A stretch of 64,000 nucleotides of DNA from Metabacillus indicus LMG 22858 (GTDB lineage: Bacteria; Bacillota; Bacilli; Bacillales; Bacillaceae): NCBI RefSeq assembly GCF_000708755.2, contig NZ_JGVU02000002.1:620001-684000 (forward strand). Direction: 5' to 3'. The translations under genes were made by a program, and so were the position numbers. The stretch's first letter is position 1. Each line of letters begins with the position of its first letter. A model generated the notes under the pieces. The model made no database searches. It saw nothing but the letters and a program-made list of their open reading frames with translations, and was not told the DNA's origin. Shown here one piece after another: positions 43,200-51,438 of the stretch.

Positions 43200-44060
43200 T
43201 CACACTGCCCCTTGATCTGTAAATGAAATCATCACAGAATCCTGTATCGGCTTATAGCCTATCTTCTGATAGATGCTGTTCGATGTTGGATTCGACAGGT
43301 CTGTATAGAGAGTGCAGAATGAATAATCCTTCAATAGCTCACTGCTAAGTGCGGCAACGCAGCTGCTCGCATATCCTCTACCCCTGAATTTTTCCGGTGT
43401 GTATACAAGGGATACCGTTATGCCGTTTTTAGTTGCCCGTGATTTTTTTGCCATGGAAACAGGCACTCCGTCAACAGACCAGATGTAAACAGAGTCCTCC
43501 GCGAGAAATTTCTTCATTCTTTCTGCTGACTGGAGCGTCGTAATCGGAGGCTCGTTTGTAAACGTCATAAAGTCCGCCATCCACTCTGTTAAGAGCGGGA
43601 GGTGTTCAAGTTTTGCTTTTTGAAAGCTTCCTTCACTGCCTGCAGCAGGCTGCACCTCATGAAGCTGATAAATTTTTTGTTCCATCACAATGTCGGCTCT
43701 ACCCCCGGTCTGCACAGCCCACTCTTTGGCAAATCTCTCTGTCCAGTACCTTTCTCCGACAGCACCCGGTACAGAAACCCCTGCAGAGATCAGCTGACTG
43801 ACCATTTCAGCAATCAATCTTTCACTCATTACATCGTGATTATATGTAAGGATTAAATTATGAGGGGGTGTCATAAGAAGCGCTGACGCAACTGCCCCTT
43901 CTGTTTCCATCAGAGCCGTATATACCTCTGATGGCGGAACCGTCTTTTTGAAAACAGACAGAAGTCCGAGTGCCAAGTTATTCTCTGCTTCCTGTCTCAT
44001 AAGCAGCGGTTCTGATTTTTCAATGTACTTGCGGCGGTCTTTGTATTCTTTAAGCATCAT
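43200..44060 (-). CDS. GNAT-family N-acetyltransferase
   Basis: A 286-residue protein with an N-terminal helical domain (1-130) and a C-terminal GNAT domain: SLVYTPEKFRGRGYASSCVAAL is the acetyl-CoA loop, and LYTDLSNPTSNSIYQKIGYKPIQD the closing block. It is similar in plan, not clearly in sequence, to the GNAT protein at 2312-3091. The acceptor is unknown. AGGTGA lies about 6 nt from the ATG. It stands alone, bordered by the repeat arrays downstream. Confidence 0.85.
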   Translation of the reverse strand: MMLKEYKDRRKYIEKSEPLLMRQEAENNLALGLLSVFKKTVPPSEVYTALMETEGAVASALLMTPPHNLILTYNHDVMSERLIAEMVSQLISAGVSVPGAVGERYWTERFAKEWAVQTGGRADIVMEQKIYQLHEVQPAAGSEGSFQKAKLEHLPLLTEWMADFMTFTNEPPITTLQSAERMKKFLAEDSVYIWSVDGVPVSMAKKSRATKNGITVSLVYTPEKFRGRGYASSCVAALSSELLKDYSFCTLYTDLSNPTSNSIYQKIGYKPIQDSVMISFTDQGAV

Positions 44061-44129
44061 CCATTATCACCTCTAATCTTTTTATTAGATTCACCCCCCC
44101 GTATTTCCTTTAAAATTTATTTTTTTTAT

Positions 44130-44157
44130 AAAAAAACCCCGAGGCAAATCCCGGAGT
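44130..44157 (-). terminator. Terminator of the PLD-like gene
   Basis: ACTCCG pairs with CGGGGT on the minus strand, followed by T7; the stem is short with one G-U pair. Confidence 0.7.
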
Positions 44158-45597
44158 TTAGAAGGTTGTAAACCTGAAGAATTTCTGCAGAGCATAAATA
44201 CCCCTTTTGAATAGCGGCATGTCATCTCTGTATTTTTCAACATTCAGCGTATATTCTGCTCCGTCATTCGTCCAGAGTTTTGTGAAATACGCTTCCACTT
44301 CTTTCATAACATCCTCATTCTGAGGGGCGGAAATTTTCAAGTCATTCTCAAGATTAAGATCATCAAGATTTCGTTTTGTGAAATTCGCCGAACCGCTGAT
44401 GATCGTGGATTTCTTTTTCCCTTTAATATAAAGAAGCTTTGGATGATACTGTTCATTTGTTGTGTTATACCATCTGATACTCGCTTTGTTTTTCGTATCT
44501 TCCATCAGTTCTTCAGCAACAGGCCGGTTAGGCAGTCCGATTTTCTCCTGGCCGAAGGCATTTTGATTCGGATCAAGGATCATGTTCACCTTAACGCCGC
44601 GGTTAGATGCCTCAACGAGCGAGTTGATCACTTTTCTGTCAGCTAAATAAAACATACCCATCCAAATGACATCATTTTTTTCTGCAGCTCTGATTGACGA
44701 CAGCAAATGCTCATATATTTTCCCTTCAGTCAGCACCTGCACATCTATATTCCCTTTTTCATTACCTGACTCAGTGTACTCAGGAAGCTTGGGCCCTCCG
44801 GAATAGTCCGATACAGCCTGTTCAGATTCGAGTACATCTGCAATGACATTTCCGCTTACCTGAAAAGCTGTATTGGAATGAAACCCGCTGGCATCGTGAG
44901 GATTTGCGGACGAGACTATTGCTATTTTCTCCGTTGCGACCGCCTTTCTGTGATTTGCCTTTACATTAAAGAGCTTTAAATAAGACCTTACCGTCATATC
45001 AGGAGCTGTATCTCCAAACGGATTAGTCACCCAGCCTTTTCCTGACTGGCCGAACCATTGAAAAAACGTTCTCCAGACACTGGAATACAGCGGATTTGAA
45101 TCGCGGAGAGGCTCCATATCCGACAGAACGACATCTATGCCTGCATCCTTAAATGCTTCAAGCTCCTTTGATTTGTGTGACCCGTATGAGGTATTGATTT
45201 CATCTGTAATAAAGACAATCGGCATGTCGGGATTTTCTTTCTTTTTTTGAAGCAGCTTTTCTGTCAGCTGAGCACTGATATCGGGATATGATTCTCCCTT
45301 ATTGTAATAGCCGTTAAACAAAAATAAATCAATCACAACAAATTCTTCAGCATCATCAATCGCTTTAAGCACAGCATCAAATATCATCCGGTCTGATTTG
45401 ACCCTGTTTTCTTTCTGATACGTCAGGTCATATAAAAAATCGACGTCCTCCACCTTGCGGACTTTCCCTTCATACGAAAGACCGTCTGGAAGAGGCTTAT
45501 AGCTTTGATACATAACAGTACCTGTTAAAACAATAAAAATAAGCAGAATGACCAACAGGCGTTTCTTTTTATAGCCTGCAAATTTAGACCTTGACAA
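44158..45597 (-). CDS. Membrane-anchored phospholipase D-like protein with altered HKD motifs
   Basis: A 479-residue PLD-superfamily protein. An N-terminal anchor spans residues 12-30. Two PLD halves follow. The first motif reads NHRKAVATE, then SSAN; the second reads YHPKLLYIK, then SGSANFTKRN. The catalytic His and Lys are kept in both, but the Asp of HxKxxxxD is Glu in the first and Lys in the second. The relatives are cardiolipin/phosphatidylserine synthases and nucleases; which lipid or nucleic acid it uses is unclear. The start is TTG 45597, supported by GGGGGAG 6 nt upstream and by the signal anchor that follows. Confidence 0.85.
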   Translation of the reverse strand: MSRSKFAGYKKKRLLVILLIFIVLTGTVMYQSYKPLPDGLSYEGKVRKVEDVDFLYDLTYQKENRVKSDRMIFDAVLKAIDDAEEFVVIDLFLFNGYYNKGESYPDISAQLTEKLLQKKKENPDMPIVFITDEINTSYGSHKSKELEAFKDAGIDVVLSDMEPLRDSNPLYSSVWRTFFQWFGQSGKGWVTNPFGDTAPDMTVRSYLKLFNVKANHRKAVATEKIAIVSSANPHDASGFHSNTAFQVSGNVIADVLESEQAVSDYSGGPKLPEYTESGNEKGNIDVQVLTEGKIYEHLLSSIRAAEKNDVIWMGMFYLADRKVINSLVEASNRGVKVNMILDPNQNAFGQEKIGLPNRPVAEELMEDTKNKASIRWYNTTNEQYHPKLLYIKGKKKSTIISGSANFTKRNLDDLNLENDLKISAPQNEDVMKEVEAYFTKLWTNDGAEYTLNVEKYRDDMPLFKRGIYALQKFFRFTTF

Positions 45598-45671
45598 TAA
45601 AACTCCCCCTACAACAAAATAATGGCTTTCTTTATATCCCCTTTTTCATTGATACAAAAACCTTTAACAAG

Positions 45672-45700
45672 AAAATAGACCGCAGACTGGCTGCGGCCCG
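45672..45700 (-). terminator. Terminator of the YhcN/YlaJ-like gene
   Basis: GGCCGCAG-CCAGT-CTGCGGTC followed by TATTTTC on the minus strand. Confidence 0.85.
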
Positions 45701-45709
45701 TTCAATCAG

Positions 45710-46201
45710 TTATTTAGACTGGGGAAACATACGCTTCACCATTTCACCGAATTCATCTGCCAATCCTGAAACCGGCTCGCCGTTGCGGATTTTATCGCCG
45801 TAGTCTTTTACACGGTCAAAAAAGTCCGGATTCTCCGAAACAAATACATTGTCCAGGTTGCGGTCAGTTGATCTGACCTGATCAGCCACTTTGTTTTTCA
45901 GATCATCTGACAGCTTGCCTTTAGGATTTCCTTCCAGCATGACAGCGGCATAGGCCGTGTTATCAAGAACAATCACATTCGCGTATTTGATTTCTTCCAG
46001 ATCTGCCACTTTCTTTGCTGCATCGTCGGCAACATTCATGCGGTTTTCGCGGTTGTCATTGGTTTGTTCGTCATAAGTGACGTTCTTAAGCTCATTGTTC
46101 ATGATGTTGTCGTTTTCACGAGCATTGTTATCCATTCCGCAGCCTGATGCAATCAGGACAGAAAAAAAGATAGCTGCTCCAGTAAGGATCATATTTTTCA
46201 T
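45710..46201 (-). CDS. YhcN/YlaJ-family sporulation lipoprotein
   Basis: A 163-residue lipoprotein: signal peptide with lipobox IASGC (Cys21), an Asn/Asp-rich linker, and the YhcN/YlaJ domain from about 55, with ADDAAKKVADLEEIKYANVIVLDNTAYAAV as the family block. Members sit in the forespore membrane and are linked to spore outgrowth. GGGAGG lies 8 nt before the ATG. Single gene with its own terminator. Confidence 0.9.
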   Translation of the reverse strand: MKNMILTGAAIFFSVLIASGCGMDNNARENDNIMNNELKNVTYDEQTNDNRENRMNVADDAAKKVADLEEIKYANVIVLDNTAYAAVMLEGNPKGKLSDDLKNKVADQVRSTDRNLDNVFVSENPDFFDRVKDYGDKIRNGEPVSGLADEFGEMVKRMFPQSK

Positions 46202-46308
46202 TCAGCATGCCTCCCATTTTTTTCTTCATTTTATTTTCTGCAGTTGCCGACCGATTATGCAGGAAGACCAAAAATACTTAGACAAATCGTTTTTATGGGA
46301 GACAAAAT

Positions 46309-46336
46309 GAAAACCAGCCCCATCAAGAAGGCTGGC
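46309..46336 (-). terminator. Terminator overlapping the PAS-STAS gene's stop codon
   Basis: CCAGCC pairs with GGCTGG around a 10-nt loop holding the stop codon; TTTTCATTTT follows on the minus strand. Confidence 0.8.
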
Positions 46337-47114
46337 CGGTGATTTTATGGAGTGCATACCCTTTTTCTTTCCAGATATAAAAAATCCCCTGTTTAAAGGA
46401 TTGAAACGTTTTTACATTCAGTGTATATCCCTGATGAATGATATGCTGCACAAGCTTTGGGTTCATCCCCGCAAAGATGGATTCGGTCCCAATAAGCCGC
46501 AGGCCTTCTGCAATTTGGTTAAGATGAAACGCAATGGTTTCATCGAACGTCTCGCTAATGCCTGTAAAGTCGAAGATCATGTATTCAGCTCTCCGCTCGG
46601 CGGCTTCCCTCAGGATCTTCTCTTTCATTTTTTCCATTCTTTCTTCAGTCAGTGTTCCAGTCAGAGCGATCAAAAGAGCGGAGTCGAGTGCAGTCCCGAT
46701 GATGGGCGTATACATTTCCTCAAGCAGCGCTTTTCCCTCTTCTATCACATTTTCATATTCTGTGACATCACGCCATGTCAGGACAAATCCTGTCTGTTCT
46801 CCTTGAAGATTGGTCAGTTTGTCCACAACGATATTAGCTGTGAACCGGTTAAACAGCCTGATCTGGGCACTGTGAGGAAACGGACCGTTTTTAAGAATGT
46901 CATTTTGCTTTTTCCCATGAAAGTGCCGGATATCAAATCCGATGAATGCTTCAGGATCAGCCATTCCGGCAAGCGGCCCCACTTTTGAAAGAATCTCTTT
47001 TGCCGCATGATTTATCCAGATAATGCGGTACTCATCATCTGCAAAAATTAGCCCTTCCCCTATCCGGTCCAGCAGAGAATAAACATTCATATCCTCTAAA
47101 ATCGATGAACTCAT
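46323..47114 (-). CDS. PAS-STAS stress-sensor-like protein
   Basis: A 263-residue cytosolic protein. A PAS domain covers about residues 12-120 (GEGLIFADDEYRIIWINHAA, then WRDVTEYENV) and a STAS domain residues 140-255 (YMIFDFTGISETFDETIAFHLNQIA). The layout is that of YtvA/RsbR-type stressosome proteins, but the PAS lacks the GxNCRFLQ flavin-binding cysteine of LOV domains, so blue-light sensing as in YtvA is not supported. ATG 47114 is preferred to GTG 47120 by spacing from GAGG. A TATAAT -10 element lies upstream. Confidence 0.82.
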   Translation of the reverse strand: MSSSILEDMNVYSLLDRIGEGLIFADDEYRIIWINHAAKEILSKVGPLAGMADPEAFIGFDIRHFHGKKQNDILKNGPFPHSAQIRLFNRFTANIVVDKLTNLQGEQTGFVLTWRDVTEYENVIEEGKALLEEMYTPIIGTALDSALLIALTGTLTEERMEKMKEKILREAAERRAEYMIFDFTGISETFDETIAFHLNQIAEGLRLIGTESIFAGMNPKLVQHIIHQGYTLNVKTFQSFKQGIFYIWKEKGYALHKITGQPS

Positions 47115-47205
47115 TTTCACTTGCCTCTTCCCCCTAGAAGACTATTTTTCTGTATGTATTCACAATTATATCCTTTTCCACCATTTTGAAAAGAATAAAC
47201 GTGCC

Positions 47206-47253
47206 GAGGGGTCAGTCCCGCTGTGCGTTAACACACAGCGGGACTGACCCCTC
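47206..47253. repeat. Long perfect inverted repeat (20-bp arms)
   Basis: GAGGGGTCAGTCCCGCTGTG and its exact complement flank the 8-nt loop CGTTAACA. It follows the glucose dehydrogenase gene by 12 bp. There is no T run on either side, so it is not a standard terminator; a dispersed palindromic element or an mRNA-end stabiliser is more likely. Confidence 0.85.
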
Positions 47254-47264
47254 TTTCACCTTTT

Positions 47265-48065
<801 letters not shown>

Positions 48066-48920
48066 TTACCTTTTTGTATAGCCAAGCAGCACTCCGCCTC
48101 CGATAATCAGCACGCAACCGATAATAACAAGCACAATCTGCTTTTTTGTCTTTTTTTCACCAAGCAGAAAGATTCCGCCAAGTGTGGAAATGATGATCCC
48201 TGTCTGGGATAAAGAAAAGCTTGTGGCAACTCCGATTTTCGGAAGCGAGAGCAGCAGTCCCAGGTTTCCTGCTGCCCACATTAATCCTGTCAAAATGTTC
48301 CGCAGCGCATATTTATCAAACGGCTTGTGTCTCGCTGTTAGAATAATGGCTGCGAGCACCATCCCGATCGCCTGCGGCAAAATGGCTGCCCAGCCGTCAA
48401 TCTCAAAATAACGGATGATGATGACGTAGCCAATATACCCGATTGACGAAATGAACAAAATGAATAGTCCCCGCTTCAGACTCTTGCCGGCCCCTTCTTC
48501 ATCCTTCTGTCCAATGGAGGTAAATACTACTCCCGTAATGATCAGGAGGATAGCAAGGCTTCCAAGGATAACCGTCATTTTAGTGTCCCATTCTTTAAAG
48601 AGCAGAACGCCGAACAGTGTCGTCCCCAGGAGCTGCATGCCTGTTGAGATCGGCACGGTTTTGGATACGCCGATATGCTTGACACTGGCAAGCTGATTCA
48701 GCTGCCCGACCGTCCAGAAAATACCCGAGACAATTCCAATCGACCAGACAACCGGAGTGAGATCAGGAGTTGAAAAAAAGAACATAACAATGGAAAATAA
48801 AAACGCTCCTATTGTAATACCAAGTGTTTGGCTGTATGCATTACCGCCGAGCTTGACACTCACAAGGACAAGACTTCCCCACGCAACAGCGGGAATTAAA
48901 GCAAGCAATATTCCAATCAT
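48066..48920 (-). CDS. glcU: Glucose uptake protein GlcU
   Basis: A 284-residue GRP/RbsU-family transporter with ten membrane spans in two halves. Blocks are AVAWGSLVLVSVKLGG at the start, SGIFWTVGQLNQLASVKHIGVSKTVPISTGMQL-type motif near 65-95 (seen as IFWTVGQLNQ and VSKTVPISTG), and MWAAGNLGLLLSL near 215. It imports glucose without phosphorylation, which fits oxidation by the adjacent dehydrogenase. Upstream, CATAGTA on the minus strand could be a sigma-G -10 element, but the -35 is not evident. Confidence 0.94.
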   Translation of the reverse strand: MIGILLALIPAVAWGSLVLVSVKLGGNAYSQTLGITIGAFLFSIVMFFFSTPDLTPVVWSIGIVSGIFWTVGQLNQLASVKHIGVSKTVPISTGMQLLGTTLFGVLLFKEWDTKMTVILGSLAILLIITGVVFTSIGQKDEEGAGKSLKRGLFILFISSIGYIGYVIIIRYFEIDGWAAILPQAIGMVLAAIILTARHKPFDKYALRNILTGLMWAAGNLGLLLSLPKIGVATSFSLSQTGIIISTLGGIFLLGEKKTKKQIVLVIIGCVLIIGGGVLLGYTKR

Positions 48921-49098
48921 GATGATAATCCTTTCTACTATGTAGTCGTGCTGCTATTTGGACATTTGAAAGTATTATTTCCCCTTATGCGGAAAATAAC
49001 ACCGCCTGCCTTAGTTCATTCCACTAATAAGAAAAAATGAAACAGCAGGTTTATAGATCACGCCGTTTTTTTATACTGGATAAAAAGGAGGGTCAAAT

Positions 49099-49305
49099 GT
49101 GGAAGATGTTTTTGCTGAATATGGTGTGTGGGACCTCTATCTTAGAGACAGATACCCTCTTGAAGAATCAGGGATTTTCAAGGATGCTGATGCAGATGAG
49201 CTCAGAGGTTTTTTTGAAACGTTTGAGTACGATTCATATGAACAGTTTTCAACCCTCTTTCCGCTCTATTTATTTCTCAAAAAGAAGAACCGGCACTTTT
49301 GGTAA
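49099..49305 (+). CDS. Small acidic hypothetical protein, 68 residues
   Basis: No family recognised. The GTG start has GGAGGG 6 nt upstream. The product is acidic and aromatic-rich (DLYLRDRYPLEESGIF, then FFETFEYDSYEQF) without signal or membrane span. Its last codons and stop lie inside the terminator hairpin at 49281-49324. A longer frame in another register (49037-49375) lacks a ribosome site at its start and runs through the terminator, so it was rejected. Confidence 0.6.
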   Translation: MEDVFAEYGVWDLYLRDRYPLEESGIFKDADADELRGFFETFEYDSYEQFSTLFPLYLFLKKKNRHFW

Positions 49306-49324
49306 GATGCCGGTTCTTCTTTTT
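49281..49324 (+). terminator. Terminator overlapping the end of the small ORF
   Basis: AAGAAGAACCGGCA pairs with TGCCGGTTCTTCTT, followed by TTTTATATTT. Confidence 0.92.
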
Positions 49325-49368
49325 ATATTTATCAAACCTAAAAAAATTTGCATACAAAACCCTTATTT

Positions 49369-49418
49369 ATTGTAAATTTTGAATTTTTGATATATTATTC
49401 TATTTGTAACCGCTTACA
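49369..49418 (+). promoter_or_regulatory. Promoter with CcpA cre site for the aldehyde dehydrogenase
   Basis: TTGTAA and TATTAT (49392-49397) at 17 bp, followed at the predicted start by TGTAACCGCTTACA (49405-49418), which fits the cre consensus WTGNAANCGNWWNCA in its core. CcpA bound here would repress on glucose. A GACCTGC/GCGGGTC hairpin lies in the leader. Confidence 0.75.
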
Positions 49419-49510
49419 TAATGGCAGGAAATGACCTGCATCTTGTCGGCGGGTCTTCAGCACGATTTTCTACATAGGTTTTCACCACAAATATTTAGGA
49501 GGCTGATGAA

Positions 49511-50998
49511 ATGAGTCAAGCTACACTGAAGGCTGGAGAAAAACTGGAGAAATTTCTGCAGGGAAAGAAAAAACTGTTTATTAACGGGGAATTTGTAGAA
49601 AGCATTTCTAAAAAGACATTTAATACACCTAACCCTGCGACCGGAGAAACGCTCGCTTCCGTGTACGAAGGGGATAAAGCCGACATTGATCTTGCTGTAA
49701 AAGCCGCAAGAAGAGCGTTTGACAGCGGTCCATGGTCAAAAATGAGCGCGGCTGAGCGCAGCAGATTGATGTACAAGCTTGCAGACCTGATGGAAGCCAA
49801 TAAAGAAGAACTGGCACAGCTTGAAACATTAGATAACGGAAAACCGATTAATGAAACAACTAACGCTGATGTTCCGCTAGCGATTGAGCATATGCGCTAT
49901 TATGCCGGCTGGTCAACAAAAATTGTCGGACAGACGATTCCTGTCAGCGGACAATATTTCAACTATACAAGACATGAAGCATTAGGGGTTGTCGGACAGA
50001 TCATCCCGTGGAATTTCCCGCTGCTCATGGCGATGTGGAAGCTTGGTGCTGCTCTTGCAACGGGCTGTACAGTGGTCCTGAAGCCTGCTGAACAAACACC
50101 TCTTTCTGCCCTGTATCTGGCAGAGCTCATAGCAGAAGCCGGTTTCCCTGAAGGTGTTGTGAATATTGTACCTGGATTCGGCGAGACGGCAGGAGATGCC
50201 CTTGTCATGCATCCTGATGTTGACAAGATTGCTTTCACAGGATCAACACCTGTCGGAAAAATGATTATGGAAAAAGCGGCAAAATCGTTAAAGCGCGTTA
50301 CACTTGAGCTTGGAGGGAAATCTCCAAACATCATTCTTCCGGATGCTGACCTGTCAGCAGCAGTCCCAGGTGCGCTTACTGGAGTCATGTTTAACCAGGG
50401 GCAAGTCTGCTGCGCAGGCTCCCGCGTCTTCATTCAGAAAAAGCATTATGATAATGTCGTGGCAGACATGGTGTCGCACGCTAAAAACATCCGTCAGGGA
50501 GCAGGAATTGAGCCGGAAACACAAATCGGGCCGCTCGTTTCCGACGAACAGCAAAACCGCGTGCTGAACTACATCCAGCGCGGAGTCGAAGAAGGAGCCG
50601 AAATTCTGACTGGCGGAAGCTCACCATCCGAAAATGGATACTTTGTATCCCCAACGATTTTCTCTGCTGTGAAAGATGAAATGACGATTGCAAGAGAAGA
50701 GATCTTCGGACCGGTTATCGCCGCTATGCCTTATGATGATCTTGATGAAGTGATCAACCGCGCCAACCAGAGCGAATACGGCCTGGCCGCAGGACTCTGG
50801 ACCCGCGACATTGCAAACGCGCATTATGTGGCAGGCAAACTGAAAGCCGGAACGGTCTGGGTTAACTGCTACAACGCATTTGATGCCGCTTCTCCATTTG
50901 GAGGCTACAAACAATCCGGTCTTGGACGGGAAATGGGCTCGTATGCGCTCGATAACTATACAGAAGTAAAAAGTGTCTGGATCAATTTGCAGCGTTAA
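49511..50998 (+). CDS. NAD(P)-dependent aldehyde dehydrogenase
   Basis: A 495-residue class 1/2 aldehyde dehydrogenase (DhaS/AldH type). The Rossmann block [20 protein letters not shown] is near 167-186, FTGSTPVG at 242-249, general base Glu266 in LELGGKSPN, and the nucleophile Cys300 in [12 protein letters not shown]. It oxidises a range of aliphatic aldehydes to acids. AGGAGG is 7 nt before the ATG. A cre site at the promoter points to carbon catabolite repression. The substrate is not resolved. Confidence 0.93.
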   Translation: MSQATLKAGEKLEKFLQGKKKLFINGEFVESISKKTFNTPNPATGETLASVYEGDKADIDLAVKAARRAFDSGPWSKMSAAERSRLMYKLADLMEANKEELAQLETLDNGKPINETTNADVPLAIEHMRYYAGWSTKIVGQTIPVSGQYFNYTRHEALGVVGQIIPWNFPLLMAMWKLGAALATGCTVVLKPAEQTPLSALYLAELIAEAGFPEGVVNIVPGFGETAGDALVMHPDVDKIAFTGSTPVGKMIMEKAAKSLKRVTLELGGKSPNIILPDADLSAAVPGALTGVMFNQGQVCCAGSRVFIQKKHYDNVVADMVSHAKNIRQGAGIEPETQIGPLVSDEQQNRVLNYIQRGVEEGAEILTGGSSPSENGYFVSPTIFSAVKDEMTIAREEIFGPVIAAMPYDDLDEVINRANQSEYGLAAGLWTRDIANAHYVAGKLKAGTVWVNCYNAFDAASPFGGYKQSGLGREMGSYALDNYTEVKSVWINLQR

Positions 50999-51012
50999 AT
51001 GCTGGTATCCTC

Positions 51013-51057
51013 CCCTGCCCGCTTGAGGTCTTATTGCCTCATCGGGCATTTTTTTTG
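51013..51057 (+). terminator. Terminator of the aldehyde dehydrogenase gene
   Basis: TGCCCG with inner TTGAGG pairs with CCTCA and CGGGCA, followed by T8. Confidence 0.88.
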
Positions 51058-51077
51058 CAAGCATGCTAAAAGCCAAT

Positions 51078-51112
51078 AAAAAAACACCGCCTGATCAATC
51101 CAGACGATGCCG
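51078..51112 (-). terminator. Terminator of the DUF6501-like gene
   Basis: CATCGTCTG pairs with CAGGCGGTG (two G-U) on the minus strand, followed by T7. Confidence 0.78.
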
Positions 51113-51116
51113 CTTC

Positions 51117-51320
51117 TTACTTTTCCTCGAAATAATCTTTGTAAAAACCGCTTACTTTCCCATTATTGTCGATAACAAAGTAAAATTCTTCTGTTTCATT
51201 TTTCACTTCATATGTATTTCCCGCCGTTAACACCCTGTTGACCATATACTTCTCGGCGTTTGTATGTTTGCAGGTAACCGTTTTGATTGTTTCTCTGTTA
51301 AGCCAGTCCTGATGAATCAT
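51117..51320 (-). CDS. Small conserved protein, DUF6501-like
   Basis: A 67-residue basic-acidic soluble protein, MIHQDWLNRETIKTVTCKHT, then NAEKYMVNRVLTAGNTYEV and FYFVIDNNGKVSGFYKDYF. From memory it matches the small DUF6501 family of Bacillaceae, of unknown function. The start at 51320 has AAAGGAG 8 nt upstream; the frame extends to 51341 without a better site. Single gene with terminator. Confidence 0.78.
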   Translation of the reverse strand: MIHQDWLNRETIKTVTCKHTNAEKYMVNRVLTAGNTYEVKNETEEFYFVIDNNGKVSGFYKDYFEEK

Positions 51321-51438
51321 CCGTGATTCTCCTTTGCGCATTTTGACCTCATTATACTATAGAAATGTAAGTGCCGCCACCCGCTGAGTCATAACCTTCG
51401 CTCTCCGCGAATAGGCTGATGAAGATGAGGTGAAACAT

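Noticed and set aside
46347-46988. 213-codon plus-strand frame
   Set aside because: It is antisense to the PAS-STAS gene, cysteine- and Phe-rich, and shows no family pattern.
46323-47114. LOV blue-light receptor like YtvA
   Set aside because: The PAS domain lacks the GxNCRFLQ cysteine motif needed for the flavin adduct.
47206-47253. Intrinsic terminator of gdh
   Set aside because: The stem is perfect but has no T run on either strand, so it was listed as an inverted repeat.
49037-49375. 112-codon plus-strand frame
   Set aside because: No ribosome site at its start, and it runs through the terminator; the 68-codon frame at 49099 has the ribosome site.
50621-51076. 151-codon minus-strand frame
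   Set aside because: Antisense to the aldehyde dehydrogenase catalytic region, which is well supported.
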